Assembly (NCBI RefSeq): GCF_001544915.2
Contig: NZ_FCOE02000017.1
Span: 62,001-126,000, forward strand
Length of the DNA stretch: 64,000 bases
Origin: Caballeronia pedi
GTDB taxonomy: Bacteria; Pseudomonadota; Gammaproteobacteria; Burkholderiales; Burkholderiaceae
Reading direction: 5' to 3'
Position numbers and translations under genes: made by a program. Each line of letters begins with the position of its first letter. Within the stretch, counting starts at the first letter, position 1. Below, in pieces: positions 8,632 to 17,139 of the stretch. Below the pieces are notes generated by a model. That model searched no databases. It was not told the DNA's origin and saw only the letters and a list, made by a program, of their open reading frames with translations.

Positions 8632-9483
8632 ATGAAAGCGCTCGATCTGGATGTCCTGTCGATGATCGTCGCCGTCGCGGAAACCGGCAATATCAGCCGC
8701 GCGGCGGAGCTCGTGCATCGCTCGCAATCGGCGGTGAGCATGCAGATCAAGACGCTGGAAACCGCGCTGGGCAAGCCGCTGTTCGTGCGCAAGCCGCGCA
8801 GCGTGGTGCCGACGCAGGACGGCGAGGTGCTGCTCACCTACGCGCGCCGCATGATCGCGCTGCGCGACGAGGCGTGGGCGGCGGTGGTGCGGCCCGACGT
8901 GACCGGGCGCGTGGTGATCGGCGTGCCGGACGATTACGCGTCGTCGCTGTTTCCGCCGATCCTCAAGAAATTCTCGGCGACGTATCCGAAGGTCGAGATT
9001 CAGGTGGTCGGCTTGCCGAGCCTCGCGCTCGCGCCGATGGTGAAGGACGGCACGGTCGATCTCGTCTGCGCGACGCGCGTGAAGGGGCTGTCCGGCGAAT
9101 TCCTGCGCCACGAGCCGATGGTCTGGGCCGCCGCGCCCGGCGCGACCGAAATCTGGAAGGAGCGGCCCTTGCCGATCGCGGTGTTTCTGCCCGGCAGCGT
9201 CGCGCGCGAGAACGCGATCCGCAGCCTGGAGCGCGCGCGCATCGGCTATCGGACGTCGTATGAAAGCCCGAGTCTGCTCGGTCTCTTGACGATGGCCGAA
9301 GCGGGCCTTGCCGTCACGCCGCTCGCAAAATGCGCGGTGCCTTCGCATTTCACGCTGCTCGGAGCGGCGCAAGGCCTGCCCGATATCGGCACGCTCGAAG
9401 TCGTGCTCGCGCGCAGCGCGGCGTCCAGACGCCCGCCCTGCGACTTTCTCGCCGAGCGCATCATGGCCGAGTTGCGGCGCTGA
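8632..9483 (+). CDS. LysR-family transcriptional regulator
   Basis: 283-aa LysR regulator. The HTH region (about 5-62) contains NISRAAELVHRSQSAVSMQI, and the effector-binding domain starts at about 90 (GRVVIGVPDDYA). In-frame starts exist from 8431, but ATG 8632 begins the standard LTTR N-terminus. The last 23 bp overlap the 3' end of the convergent squalene-synthase-like gene. It probably controls the divergent hydrolase. Confidence 0.85.
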   Translation: MKALDLDVLSMIVAVAETGNISRAAELVHRSQSAVSMQIKTLETALGKPLFVRKPRSVVPTQDGEVLLTYARRMIALRDEAWAAVVRPDVTGRVVIGVPDDYASSLFPPILKKFSATYPKVEIQVVGLPSLALAPMVKDGTVDLVCATRVKGLSGEFLRHEPMVWAAAPGATEIWKERPLPIAVFLPGSVARENAIRSLERARIGYRTSYESPSLLGLLTMAEAGLAVTPLAKCAVPSHFTLLGAAQGLPDIGTLEVVLARSAASRRPPCDFLAERIMAELRR

Positions 9484-10522
9484 GCGCGGCTTCGACTGCG
9501 CGGATGCGGCGGGCGGTCCACGCGCGCAACATGCCGTTCGATGCGACCATCGGCAACGATGCCGCGATGATGCGATACACGTCGTTGCGGCGCACCTTCG
9601 AGATGCTGGCGGGATCGAGCCACGCGTCGTTGCGCGCGAGCAGTACGAGCGTGTCGAGGCCGATCATGATCGGCCACAGGCACGCGAGGCGCAGGCGAAC
9701 CGCGCCCGGTGGAATCGCAAGCGTGTAAGCGACCGCGTCCTGGAACAGCGCAAGCGATGTCCGCAAAAGCTCGAACAGCACAGGCCGCGCGCGCGCCGAA
9801 GATTCCGGTTGCAAGAGCGCATGCGGCGTCAGCCCATGACGCGCGAGCATCACTTCGGGCAGATAGCAGCGGCCGATGCGCAGATCGCGCGCGCAATCGC
9901 GCAGCACGTTGGTCATCTGCAGCGCCTTGCCGAAGCGCACGCCGAGCGCGAGCATGGTCTCGGGCGCGGCCTTCAACGTGCCTGGTTTGTGCGCGTAGGT
10001 CATCTTCGTCCAGAATTCGCCGACGCAGCCCGCGACGAGATACGTATAGCGGTCCAGCTCGCTGAATTCCTGCAACGCGACGATCTCGCCGGATGTCTCG
10101 TCCGGGAACGTGCGCAGGTCGAACTCCATGCCGGTGCTGAGCGTCGTGACGATGTCGCGGACGGCGGCCTGATCCTGAACGTCGAGTTGCGGCAGGATCG
10201 CGAGCGCGGCGCTCAGGCTTTCGAGCAACGCGCGCTCGTCCGGCTGCGCCTGCTGACCGGCGACTTCGCCCGCGATGCGCGCAAGCGCGCCGTCATCGGC
10301 TGCGCCATTGACTTGCGCGCGCAGCGAAAGCAGAAGTTCGAGACGGCGTTGCGGCGAAATCAGCGAGGTATCCGCGATCGTATCCGCCGCGCGCGCGAGC
10401 AGATACGCCAGCCCGATGGGATCGCGCATGCCGGCCGGCAGGATGCGCAGCGTGAGATAGAACGAGCGCGACACGCTCTTGAGAAGCGGGCCCAGAAGAA
10501 CGGCCCGGGGCGAATTGTTCAT
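9461..10522 (-). CDS. Squalene/phytoene synthase family enzyme (squalene-synthase-like)
   Basis: 353-aa head-to-head prenyl synthase. The two Asp-rich Mg-diphosphate motifs are seen: DTIAD (47-51) and DCARD within TNVLRDCARD (209-213), plus the conserved YLVAGCVGEF segment (161-170). The VLRD and YxVAG forms are closer to true squalene synthases than to the HpnC/HpnD pair that makes squalene in most hopanoid producers, and no hpn genes lie nearby. It probably joins two farnesyl diphosphates; the exact product cannot be read. ATG 10522 follows a weak ribosome-binding site, and long upstream in-frame sequence is a shadow of rlpA. Confidence 0.75.
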   Translation of the reverse strand: MNNSPRAVLLGPLLKSVSRSFYLTLRILPAGMRDPIGLAYLLARAADTIADTSLISPQRRLELLLSLRAQVNGAADDGALARIAGEVAGQQAQPDERALLESLSAALAILPQLDVQDQAAVRDIVTTLSTGMEFDLRTFPDETSGEIVALQEFSELDRYTYLVAGCVGEFWTKMTYAHKPGTLKAAPETMLALGVRFGKALQMTNVLRDCARDLRIGRCYLPEVMLARHGLTPHALLQPESSARARPVLFELLRTSLALFQDAVAYTLAIPPGAVRLRLACLWPIMIGLDTLVLLARNDAWLDPASISKVRRNDVYRIIAASLPMVASNGMLRAWTARRIRAVEAALSAATRP

Positions 10523-10590
10523 GACGTGGATCGGAAAGCCTTGGCGAGGCACGCGATGATCGCGCGCCGCCGCATTGTATCCGTCCCGCC

Positions 10591-11217
10591 TCAATGACGA
10601 TGCGCGCGCTTCCGGCTGTGCCGTGGATGAGGCGCAATCCGCAGCATGATGCGCTCGGGCGCGCGCGGTGTGGCCGTCTGCGCGACTGTCTGGCTGACCG
10701 GTTCGAGAATCACCTGTGCGCTTCCCGCGTGTTGCAGACCGAGTTCGACGGCGGCGGCGAACGACAGATCGATCACGCGGCCTTTTACGAACGGACCGCG
10801 ATCGTTGATCCGCACGACGACCGATCTCGTCCTCGCGAGATTGCTCACGCGCACCCGCGTGCCGATCGGCAACGTGCGATGCGCGGCGGTCAGCGCGCGC
10901 ATGTCGTAGCGTTCGCCGCTGGCCGTGCGGCGGCCCTGGAACTTCCCGCTGTAATACGACGCCCAGCCGATCTGCGGTGCGACGCTCGCTCTCGCGCTGT
11001 GATAGTCGAGCGGCTCGGCATCGAGCGAGTTGCTTTCGTGACCCTGCATCGAATCCGCGACGTGCGCGCCTTCCGTCAAAATGGCCGGCGTGCCCGCCTC
11101 CTTCGGTGGCGCGGGCGGATGCGTTGCGCATCCGCTTAACGTCGCGCATGCGCCGGATGCCGCGATGGCCGCGATCCCGGCCGCGCCCCAGTGCGCGATG
11201 AATCCGTTGTCCTGCAT
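10591..11217 (-). CDS. rlpA: RlpA-like septal ring lytic transglycosylase lipoprotein
   Basis: 208-aa outer-membrane lipoprotein of the RlpA family, whose members cleave peptide-free glycan strands at the septum. The lipobox LSGC puts the lipidated residue at Cys30. The double-psi beta-barrel (about 83-175) carries the family segments ASYYSGKFQGRRTASGE (about 85-101) and VVVRINDRGPF (about 130-140), including the catalytic Asp of NDRGP. There is no C-terminal SPOR domain, so septal targeting may differ from E. coli. GGAGAGG lies before ATG 11217; the leader upstream is unusual (see the terminator at 11232-11262). Confidence 0.85.
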   Translation of the reverse strand: MQDNGFIAHWGAAGIAAIAASGACATLSGCATHPPAPPKEAGTPAILTEGAHVADSMQGHESNSLDAEPLDYHSARASVAPQIGWASYYSGKFQGRRTASGERYDMRALTAAHRTLPIGTRVRVSNLARTRSVVVRINDRGPFVKGRVIDLSFAAAVELGLQHAGSAQVILEPVSQTVAQTATPRAPERIMLRIAPHPRHSRKRAHRH

Positions 11218-11231
11218 GAGCGAGCCTCTCC

Positions 11232-11262
11232 AATAAAAAATGCCGACACTTTTGGTATCGGC
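11232..11262 (-). terminator. Terminator-like hairpin directly upstream of rlpA
   Basis: On the minus strand GCCGATAC-CAAAA-GTGTCGGC (8 bp, one G-U pair) is followed by ATTTTTTATT. It lies 13 to 45 nt before the rlpA ATG, so it either ends the GST/DUF899 operon or attenuates rlpA. A competing stem (TGAGCGAGCC at 11260-11269 with GGCTCGCTCA at 11217-11226) overlaps its first three bases and reaches the start codon. A further 7-bp stem is at 11281-11300. Confidence 0.65.
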
Positions 11263-11356
11263 TCGCTCACAACGTGCGCCACGCGTCGAAGTTGACGCGT
11301 GCGCCGAAGTTATGACCCATCTTTACAGAGGCGCGCCTGAATGACGGCGCGCTGAT

Positions 11357-12073
11357 TCATCCGCGCGGCCCGTAATCCAGCTTCGGATACCAGTTCGTCC
11401 CGCGCCCCTCGGGCGTCATGTCGAGCACGGTCCAGAGCGGCATCAGATCCGGCGCGCCGCGCGGGTCCTCGCCGGGATCGGCAGTGTCGAAATCCATCTC
11501 GCCGCTCCAGAAATGGCGAATCACGCCGTCGCGCCGCGTGAACACGTTGAGTGCGGCTTCGTCGCCGCCTTCTTTCGATATCGCGTGATAATCGCGGCTG
11601 AATTCGCCGTTGGTATCGGAGAAAAGCGGGAGATCGCGCCAGCCGCGTTCCTTCTTGAACGCGACGAGCTTCGCGAGCGGCGAACGCGCGACCACCGCAA
11701 GCGCGACGCGTTGTTCGATATCGCGCGCCTCGCCTTCCCACGCCGACAGCAGTGACGTGCACATCGGACACGGCCGTTCGCGCTGCGGTCCGAACATGTA
11801 GCTATAGGTGACAAGCGTGTCCTTGTCGCCGAACAGTCCCGCGAAATCGACCGCGCCGCGCTCGCCTTCGAATCGGTAATCGCCCTTCACTTCGCCGCCG
11901 GGCGGCAGCGCGCGACGCATCTGCGCGACGCGCTCGATATGCCGCCGCAACTCGATTTCCTCCGCCAGCAGTTCGGTCCGTGCGCGCCGGTATTCGGCGC
12001 TTTCATTGGGGAACCGCATTGTCGCGCGCATCGCGAGTTCACTGGCCGAAACGTAGTTCGTGGTCGTGCTCAT
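11357..12073 (-). CDS. DUF899 family thioredoxin-like protein
   Basis: 238-aa protein of the DUF899 family, predicted thioredoxin fold. Typical blocks: the LLAEEIELRRHIERVA helix (about 35-50), YSYMFGPQ with the CPMC motif at about 106-109 (a CxxC redox pair), then LPLFSD, FSRDYHA and the C-terminal WTVLDMTPEGR. Function is not established; a peroxide or thiol redox role is usually guessed. GAGGAGA precedes ATG 12073. It lies 26 bp downstream of the GST gene on the same strand, so the two are probably co-transcribed and share a detoxification theme. Confidence 0.8.
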   Translation of the reverse strand: MSTTTNYVSASELAMRATMRFPNESAEYRRARTELLAEEIELRRHIERVAQMRRALPPGGEVKGDYRFEGERGAVDFAGLFGDKDTLVTYSYMFGPQRERPCPMCTSLLSAWEGEARDIEQRVALAVVARSPLAKLVAFKKERGWRDLPLFSDTNGEFSRDYHAISKEGGDEAALNVFTRRDGVIRHFWSGEMDFDTADPGEDPRGAPDLMPLWTVLDMTPEGRGTNWYPKLDYGPRG

Positions 12074-12099
12074 GTTCGATCTCCTCAACGATAATCGGC

Positions 12100-12759
12100 T
12101 CAATCACGGTCCGGCGCGCCGAGCGGAAACAGATTCCGGTGCGGCCGCGCCTCGTCGACCGCGCGGGCGAACGAAGGCCGCGCGAGCAGACGCTTGCGGT
12201 ACGCGATCACGTTCGGATACGCGTCGCCGATGCGGTGCGTCCAGTCGGCATAGAACAGGAACGGCGCGGCGCCGCAGTCGGCGAGGCTGAAGGTGTCGCC
12301 CGCCGCCCATTCGCGTGTCGCCATCTTGCGTTCGAGAAAGGCGTAGGACGTTTCGAGCATCGTGTGGGCATCGGCGACGCCGCGCGTATCGCGCTCTGCG
12401 GAATCGCGCATGGCGTCGAACACGATCTTCTGCACCGGGGTCGAGAGGTAGTTGTCGAAGAAGCGATCCATCCAGCGCGTTTCGAGCGCGTCGCGCGGAT
12501 CGGCGGGAATCAGACGCACCGGGCCCGGGTGATACAACCCGAGATATTCGATGATCACGGTCGCCTCGATCACCGGCCGCCCGTCGTCGACGAGCACCGG
12601 GAAGCGTTTCATCGGCCAGATTTCGGTGAGTTCCCGCATGGATTGCGGCGCCTCGGGCGTGAGCGCGCGCCATTCGAAGGGCGTGCCGTTCTCGTACAGC
12701 GCCACCAGCACTTTCTGACAATATGAAGAAAACGGGTGTGCATACAGTTGCAAACTCAT
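12100..12759 (-). CDS. Glutathione S-transferase
   Basis: 219-aa GST. The N-terminal thioredoxin-like domain contains HPFSSYCQKV (8-17), with Ser or Cys as possible catalytic residues, and the cis-Pro region RFPVLVDDG with the glutathione-binding EAT at about 65. The C-terminal helical domain (about 90-210) contains the family N-capping FSLADCGAAPFL stretch (about 158). Probably conjugates glutathione to electrophiles; substrate unknown. It heads the GST-DUF899 operon. Confidence 0.85.
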   Translation of the reverse strand: MSLQLYAHPFSSYCQKVLVALYENGTPFEWRALTPEAPQSMRELTEIWPMKRFPVLVDDGRPVIEATVIIEYLGLYHPGPVRLIPADPRDALETRWMDRFFDNYLSTPVQKIVFDAMRDSAERDTRGVADAHTMLETSYAFLERKMATREWAAGDTFSLADCGAAPFLFYADWTHRIGDAYPNVIAYRKRLLARPSFARAVDEARPHRNLFPLGAPDRD

Positions 12760-12994
12760 CTGACAGCCTCCGGATTGTCAAGCGGTTCAGGATGCGGCGC
12801 GACAGTCATCCGCGACGATTTGCAGCGCCGGTTATATGCACGACGAGCGGCATGCGTGCGAATCGACAACGAATCGGACATATTTTGTTGTGCAGCGCAA
12901 CCTGACCGCGGCTGATTTGCTAACGTGCCTGTCCCAAGGCAATTGTAAAAGCGGCGGATTCCCACAATAGTCCGACGAGGCTGGTCGAAAAAGA
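12760..12994. other. Divergent intergenic region, 235 bp
   Basis: Lies between the GST operon (minus) and the receiver-like gene (plus). It must hold promoters for both, but I see no clear box or dyad. Confidence 0.4.
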
Positions 12995-13507
12995 ATGAAG
13001 CGCGAAGACAAAATCAAGATCGTCATGGCAGACGATCGCCCTGTGGTGCTGTATGGCTTGCAAAGCTGGTTCGAGTCACACGAACGGTTTCAGGTAGCGG
13101 CGTGCGTCAAAACCGCCGATCAGTTATTTGCAAGGCTGAATGCCGCGCATTACGACGTGATCGTACTGGGCAGCGGCCTGGAAGGTTCGCGTGCGGACGA
13201 TTTCGCGCTGCTGCGCGCATTGCGGCGAACGTTCCCGGATACGCCTGTCGTCGTCTTCACCGACGAAACCGACGCGCAAGCGCTGGCCGACATGCTGCGC
13301 GCGGACGCGGCAGGAATCGTGAGCGCACGCGAAGAAGCGCGCGCCTTCGAGCGCGTTTGTGCACGCGTGGTCTCAGGCGCGCATGAAGTCGTCTCGCAGC
13401 GCATCGCTGGCTATCGGGACGCCGAAGACGCCGCAGATTCTTCCGAGGCGAATCCGGACTATTGCGGCGTTCGCATGAACGTCCGAACATTCATCGCGCG
13501 GTCCTGA
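12995..13507 (+). CDS. Degenerate receiver-domain protein (response regulator without HTH)
   Basis: 170-aa protein with a NarL/RcsB-like receiver domain over residues 7-128 (IVMADDRPVVLYGL start, acidic pair at 13-14, FTDE Thr region). The position of the phospho-accepting Asp reads Gly (YDVIVLGSG, residue 59), and the conserved Lys of the GYLLK-type motif is replaced (AAGIVSAREE). The DNA-binding HTH that normally follows is absent; the protein ends after about 40 unrelated residues. It is therefore a pseudo-receiver, either a protein-interaction regulator or a decaying paralogue. Its last 17 bp overlap the convergent gene. Confidence 0.65.
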   Translation: MKREDKIKIVMADDRPVVLYGLQSWFESHERFQVAACVKTADQLFARLNAAHYDVIVLGSGLEGSRADDFALLRALRRTFPDTPVVVFTDETDAQALADMLRADAAGIVSAREEARAFERVCARVVSGAHEVVSQRIAGYRDAEDAADSSEANPDYCGVRMNVRTFIARS

Positions 13508-13841
13508 TTACGGCGGTCTCGGCAACCGGTGCTTTGGTGTACTCGATCTGGTTCTTCCCTTTCGGAAAGCCGACGTCCCGCCCGTCCTCGAAGCCCTTCT
13601 CATAGGCGCGCTGATCGAGCGACTTGAAAAGCGGCTCGAGTTCATCGACATGCATGCGGATCAGTTCCATCAGCGGCTTCACGAGCGCCGCGCTTTCGTC
13701 CGTTCCTTTCGCACCGCTGACGACCTGCACCATTGCGCGCAGGGTTCTTGCGCGCTGCGAGCAATAGTCGCTCAAGGGCATCGAATAAGTGATGACTGCC
13801 TGACCTTTCTCATTGACTGCGACGCTCATTTTGGACTCCAT
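13491..13841 (-). CDS. Hypothetical protein, 116 aa
   Basis: No family recognised. A beta-rich opening (VAVNEKGQAVITYSMP) leads to a long helical stretch (about 28-85) and ends in a basic segment. GGAG lies 7 nt before ATG 13841; a second ATG 15 bp downstream is equally plausible. It overlaps the 3' end of the receiver-like gene tail to tail. No signal peptide or membrane helix. Confidence 0.6.
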   Translation of the reverse strand: MESKMSVAVNEKGQAVITYSMPLSDYCSQRARTLRAMVQVVSGAKGTDESAALVKPLMELIRMHVDELEPLFKSLDQRAYEKGFEDGRDVGFPKGKNQIEYTKAPVAETAVIRTAR

Positions 13842-13929
13842 CGTATGTCTCCATCCGGGATCGTGGAAGTCCAACTGTAGAAGGGTCCGCGCGGCGCGAG
13901 CACTAGATAAATCTGATTAGTGAAGGTAT

Positions 13930-14634
13930 TCACGGCGCCGCGCTCTGCCCCATGCGCTCGCGCATTGCTGCGCAATGCTTCACGAGATTGCCCTGCGTAG
14001 CGACAAACCCTTTGAGCGGCGTATCGATGTCATAAAACCAGATGCTCGCGACGAACCCATACAATGCGGCATCGATGCTCGCGGGCGCATCGCCGAACAT
14101 GAACGGCCCGTCGCCCAGCAGATTCGCGATGGCCTTAAGGCTTGCGATGCCGCGCGCATACGCGGCGTCCGGTTCGTATCGACCGATGCCCTGATACCGA
14201 TACCGCTCGAAGTTGTACTTGCGCGCACCCTCGAGCGCCTGAGCGCCGATGTCCGGATGCTGATGCAGCAGCGCATCGCGGAACTGCGGCCAATAACGGT
14301 CGTCGCGCCAGCGGGAGTACGACATCACCCAGTAGAGATCGTCGAGCGTGCGGCGGATCAGCAGATCGAGGTCGCGTTGCGGCGCGCTCAGCGCATCGTC
14401 GAGCGTAAGCGTGTATTTGCGCTTCAGATGCGCGATGATCGCATCGCTGTCGCCGATGGTTTCATCGTCGTCGACGAGATACGGAAGCTGGCCGCGCGGC
14501 GCGGCGCTCGTGTCGAGCACGTGCCGATGCTCGAACGGCAAGCCCGCCAGCTTCAGGAACGCGAACACTTTCAATCCGAACGGATTGTTGTCTTCGAGGC
14601 CGAACAACTGAGGATACGAATAGAGCGTGATCAT
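13930..14634 (-). CDS. Glutathione S-transferase-like protein (metaxin/FAX type)
   Basis: 234-aa protein with a GST N-domain (LYSYPQLFGLEDNNPFGLKV region, then LPYLVDDDETIGDSDAII at about 50-67) and an all-helical C-domain (about 85-230) with the segment FMFGDAPASIDAALYG. The SDAII and DxxLYG elements resemble the metaxin/FAX-like GST clade rather than classical conjugating GSTs. Enzymatic activity cannot be inferred. Divergent from nudC. Confidence 0.75.
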   Translation of the reverse strand: MITLYSYPQLFGLEDNNPFGLKVFAFLKLAGLPFEHRHVLDTSAAPRGQLPYLVDDDETIGDSDAIIAHLKRKYTLTLDDALSAPQRDLDLLIRRTLDDLYWVMSYSRWRDDRYWPQFRDALLHQHPDIGAQALEGARKYNFERYRYQGIGRYEPDAAYARGIASLKAIANLLGDGPFMFGDAPASIDAALYGFVASIWFYDIDTPLKGFVATQGNLVKHCAAMRERMGQSAAP

Positions 14635-14763
14635 CGATGTCTCCGGGCGTCGCCCTGCAAGGACGCGCCAACTTCGCTACGATTCCCGATTGGCCTTGCT
14701 TCGTCCCGCTTGTTCCCGTCACGCGGCGCACCGGACCCCGCGCGCCGCCACACACAAAATACT

Positions 14764-15681
14764 ATGCCCACGCCGCCTCATGCCATCGGTTTTACGCTGG
14801 ACCCGCTCGATCGCCTGTCGGAGAAGCGCGACGACGAGCGTTTCGTCGCCGGTCTGCGCGACGATCCGTCGACCCGCTTTCTGCTGTTCGTGAACAACGT
14901 GCCGCTCTTCAAGCGCGCGAACGGGCACGATCCCCTGTTCAGCGCGCAGGAAGCCGCGACGCTCGGCGCGCCTTTGCAGACCGTGTTTCTCGGCCGCGAT
15001 ACGCAGAATCGCGCACTCTTCGCAAGTTCGTTCGATGACGGCGCGCCGCCGCCCCCGGAAGTCGAAGCCATCGAACTTCGCCCGATCGCGATGCAGGGCC
15101 TCGTGCCGCCGCCGATGGTCAGCGCGCTCGGCGAAGCACGCTCGATGCTCGACTGGCATCGTCGTCACCGGTTCTGCGCGAACTGCGGCCAGCCGACCGA
15201 TTCCGCGGGCGCGGGTTGGCGGCGCATCTGTCCGAATTGCAAGGCGCAGCATTTTCCGCGCGTCGATCCGGTCGTGATCATGCTCGTCACCGACGGCGAA
15301 CGGTGCCTTCTCGGCCGCCAGCCGCAGTTTCTGCCGGGGATGTATTCGGCGCTGGCGGGCTTCATCGAGCCGGGTGAGACGTTCGAGCACGCGGTGTATC
15401 GCGAAGTGCTGGAGGAAGCGGGCATTCGCTGCACGGACGTGCGTTACTACGCGTCGCAGCCGTGGCCGTTTCCGTCGTCGCTGATGATCGGGTGTTTCGC
15501 GCGCGCGGCGAGTACGGAGATCGTCGTCGACAGGAACGAGCTGGAAGACGCGCGCTGGTTCACGCGCCAGGAAGTCGCCGCGATGCTCGACGGCACGCAC
15601 GAACAGGTGCTTTCGGCGCCGAAGCCGTTCGCGATCGCGCATCATTTGCTGAAGGCATTTGCGCAGGGCGAGCTGGACTGA
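14764..15681 (+). CDS. nudC: NADH pyrophosphatase / RNA NAD-decapping hydrolase NudC
   Basis: 305-aa Nudix hydrolase that cleaves NAD(H) to NMN(H) plus AMP and removes NAD caps from RNA. The zinc ribbon has two CxxC pairs (Cys138/141 and 156/159). The Nudix box GFIEPGETFEHAVYREVLEE starts at about 199 and completes with AGI. The NudC-specific SQPWPFPSSLM signature follows at about 235. ATG 14764 gives the usual length. A histidine-phosphatase gene lies 84 bp downstream in the same direction. Confidence 0.9.
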   Translation: MPTPPHAIGFTLDPLDRLSEKRDDERFVAGLRDDPSTRFLLFVNNVPLFKRANGHDPLFSAQEAATLGAPLQTVFLGRDTQNRALFASSFDDGAPPPPEVEAIELRPIAMQGLVPPPMVSALGEARSMLDWHRRHRFCANCGQPTDSAGAGWRRICPNCKAQHFPRVDPVVIMLVTDGERCLLGRQPQFLPGMYSALAGFIEPGETFEHAVYREVLEEAGIRCTDVRYYASQPWPFPSSLMIGCFARAASTEIVVDRNELEDARWFTRQEVAAMLDGTHEQVLSAPKPFAIAHHLLKAFAQGELD

Positions 15682-15765
15682 GGCGCGCGATCGGCAATCA
15701 GTGCAAAATCCGAAGCTGTGCCGCGCCGGCGCGTGGCCGCATTCCTCAGACACCGGGTGAACGAC

Positions 15766-16350
15766 ATGAACATGAAAGGCGGCGTCCATATCTGGCTGAT
15801 CCGGCATGGCGAGACGGAATGGAGCAAATCGGGCCAGCATACCGGCACGACCAACGTGCCGCTCACCGATGACGGCCGCAAACAGGCGGCCGCGCTCGTG
15901 CCGATTCTCGCGGCTCAGACGTTCGATCTGGTGCTGACCAGTCCGATGGACCGCGCGATCGAGACCTGCCGCCTCGCGGGCCTGGGCGATCGCGCGCAGA
16001 TCGAGCCTAAGTTGCACGAGTGGAATTACGGAGTTTTCGAAGGGCGCAAGACGGCGGACATCCGCAAGGAGATTCCGGACTGGTCGGTGTGGACGTCGCC
16101 GATTCCCGAGGGCGAGAGTCTCGCCGATGTCGGCAAGCGCGCGCAGGCGCTCATCGACAAGCTGCTCGCGACGGGGGCGACGAATATCGCGCTCTTTTCG
16201 CATGCGCATTTTTCGCGGGTGTTCGGCGCGCAATGGGCGACGGGGGCGGCGTCGCTCGGGGCCCATCTGGCGATGGATACGGCTGCGATGAGCGTGCTCG
16301 GGTTCGAGCGCGATGTGCGCGCGATCATCAAGTGGAATCTTTTGCCTTGA
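15766..16350 (+). CDS. Histidine phosphatase family protein
   Basis: 194-aa phosphoglycerate-mutase-like phosphatase. The phosphohistidine motif LIRHGETEW is at about 11-19; LTSPMDRAIETC (about 57) carries the second phosphate-binding Arg, and the second His is in FSHAHFSRV (about 148) rather than the usual GHG. Substrate cannot be told (phosphoglycerate, sugar phosphate or cobalamin-pathway phosphate). ATG 15766 is preferred to the in-frame upstream start at 15718. Confidence 0.8.
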   Translation: MNMKGGVHIWLIRHGETEWSKSGQHTGTTNVPLTDDGRKQAAALVPILAAQTFDLVLTSPMDRAIETCRLAGLGDRAQIEPKLHEWNYGVFEGRKTADIRKEIPDWSVWTSPIPEGESLADVGKRAQALIDKLLATGATNIALFSHAHFSRVFGAQWATGAASLGAHLAMDTAAMSVLGFERDVRAIIKWNLLP

Positions 16351-16393
16351 CGGGTGCCAGGAAACCAGCAACCCAAGCGCCGCCGGGAGTCAC

Positions 16394-17128
16394 TCACTCC
16401 CGCTCGCTCCGCCACTGCCTATACGCGGCCAGCGTCTCCTCACTAGGCGGATACGTCCCGCGCAGCACCGCGCCCCCTTCCACCCGCGCCGACAGAAACT
16501 CCTCCATCACCTCCTGCTCGGTCGCATCCCGCGCGACTTCCTCGGCCAGATAGCGCGGCACGATCACGACCCCATCCACATCGCCGACGACGATATCGCC
16601 CGGATACACCGCCACGCCGCCGCACGCGATCGGCACATCCATATCGACCGCATGATGCTTCGCGAGATTGAGCGGCGCGCTCGCGCCCGCGCAAAAGAGC
16701 GGCAGGCCGATATCGCCGATCGTGCCCGAATCGCGCACGCAGCCATCCGACACCATGCCAGCGACACCGCGAATCTTCAGCCGCGTGGTCAGAATCGAGC
16801 CCGTCGACGCAACGCTGCGCTCGCCGCGGCAATCCTGCACGAGCACGCTGCCGGGCGGCGCGGTCTCGACGGCCTTGCGCTGCGGATGATCCGGGTCCTG
16901 AAACACGCCGACATGATCGATATCCTCGCGCGCCGGAATATTGCGCAGCGTGAACGCCGGCCCAACCATGTTCGGCGCGCCCTTCGCGGGCTTCACGAGC
17001 GGCGCGACGCCTTGCAGAAAAACGTTGCGCAAACCGCGCTTGAAAAGCTGTGTCGTGAGCGTCGCGGTGCTGACGTGGCGCAGCAGTTCGATGGTCTCGT
17101 CGGAAATGGCGATATCGGTTGTCGTCAT
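16394..17128 (-). CDS. RraA family protein (probable sugar-acid or 2-oxo-acid aldolase/hydrolase relative)
   Basis: 244-aa member of the RraA/HMG-aldolase superfamily. The metal-binding core reads GVAGMVSDGCVRDSG (about 120-134) with the Arg-Asp pair that binds Mg-pyruvate in aldolase members, then the PGDIVVGDVDGVV segment (about 175). Many members are annotated as 'ribonuclease regulator RraA', but this length and the coupling to a sugar-acid dehydratase point to carbohydrate catabolism. It starts 11 bp after the dehydratase stop, so the two form one operon. Confidence 0.75.
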   Translation of the reverse strand: MTTTDIAISDETIELLRHVSTATLTTQLFKRGLRNVFLQGVAPLVKPAKGAPNMVGPAFTLRNIPAREDIDHVGVFQDPDHPQRKAVETAPPGSVLVQDCRGERSVASTGSILTTRLKIRGVAGMVSDGCVRDSGTIGDIGLPLFCAGASAPLNLAKHHAVDMDVPIACGGVAVYPGDIVVGDVDGVVIVPRYLAEEVARDATEQEVMEEFLSARVEGGAVLRGTYPPSEETLAAYRQWRSERE

Positions 17129-17139
17129 GTTGTCGCGTC

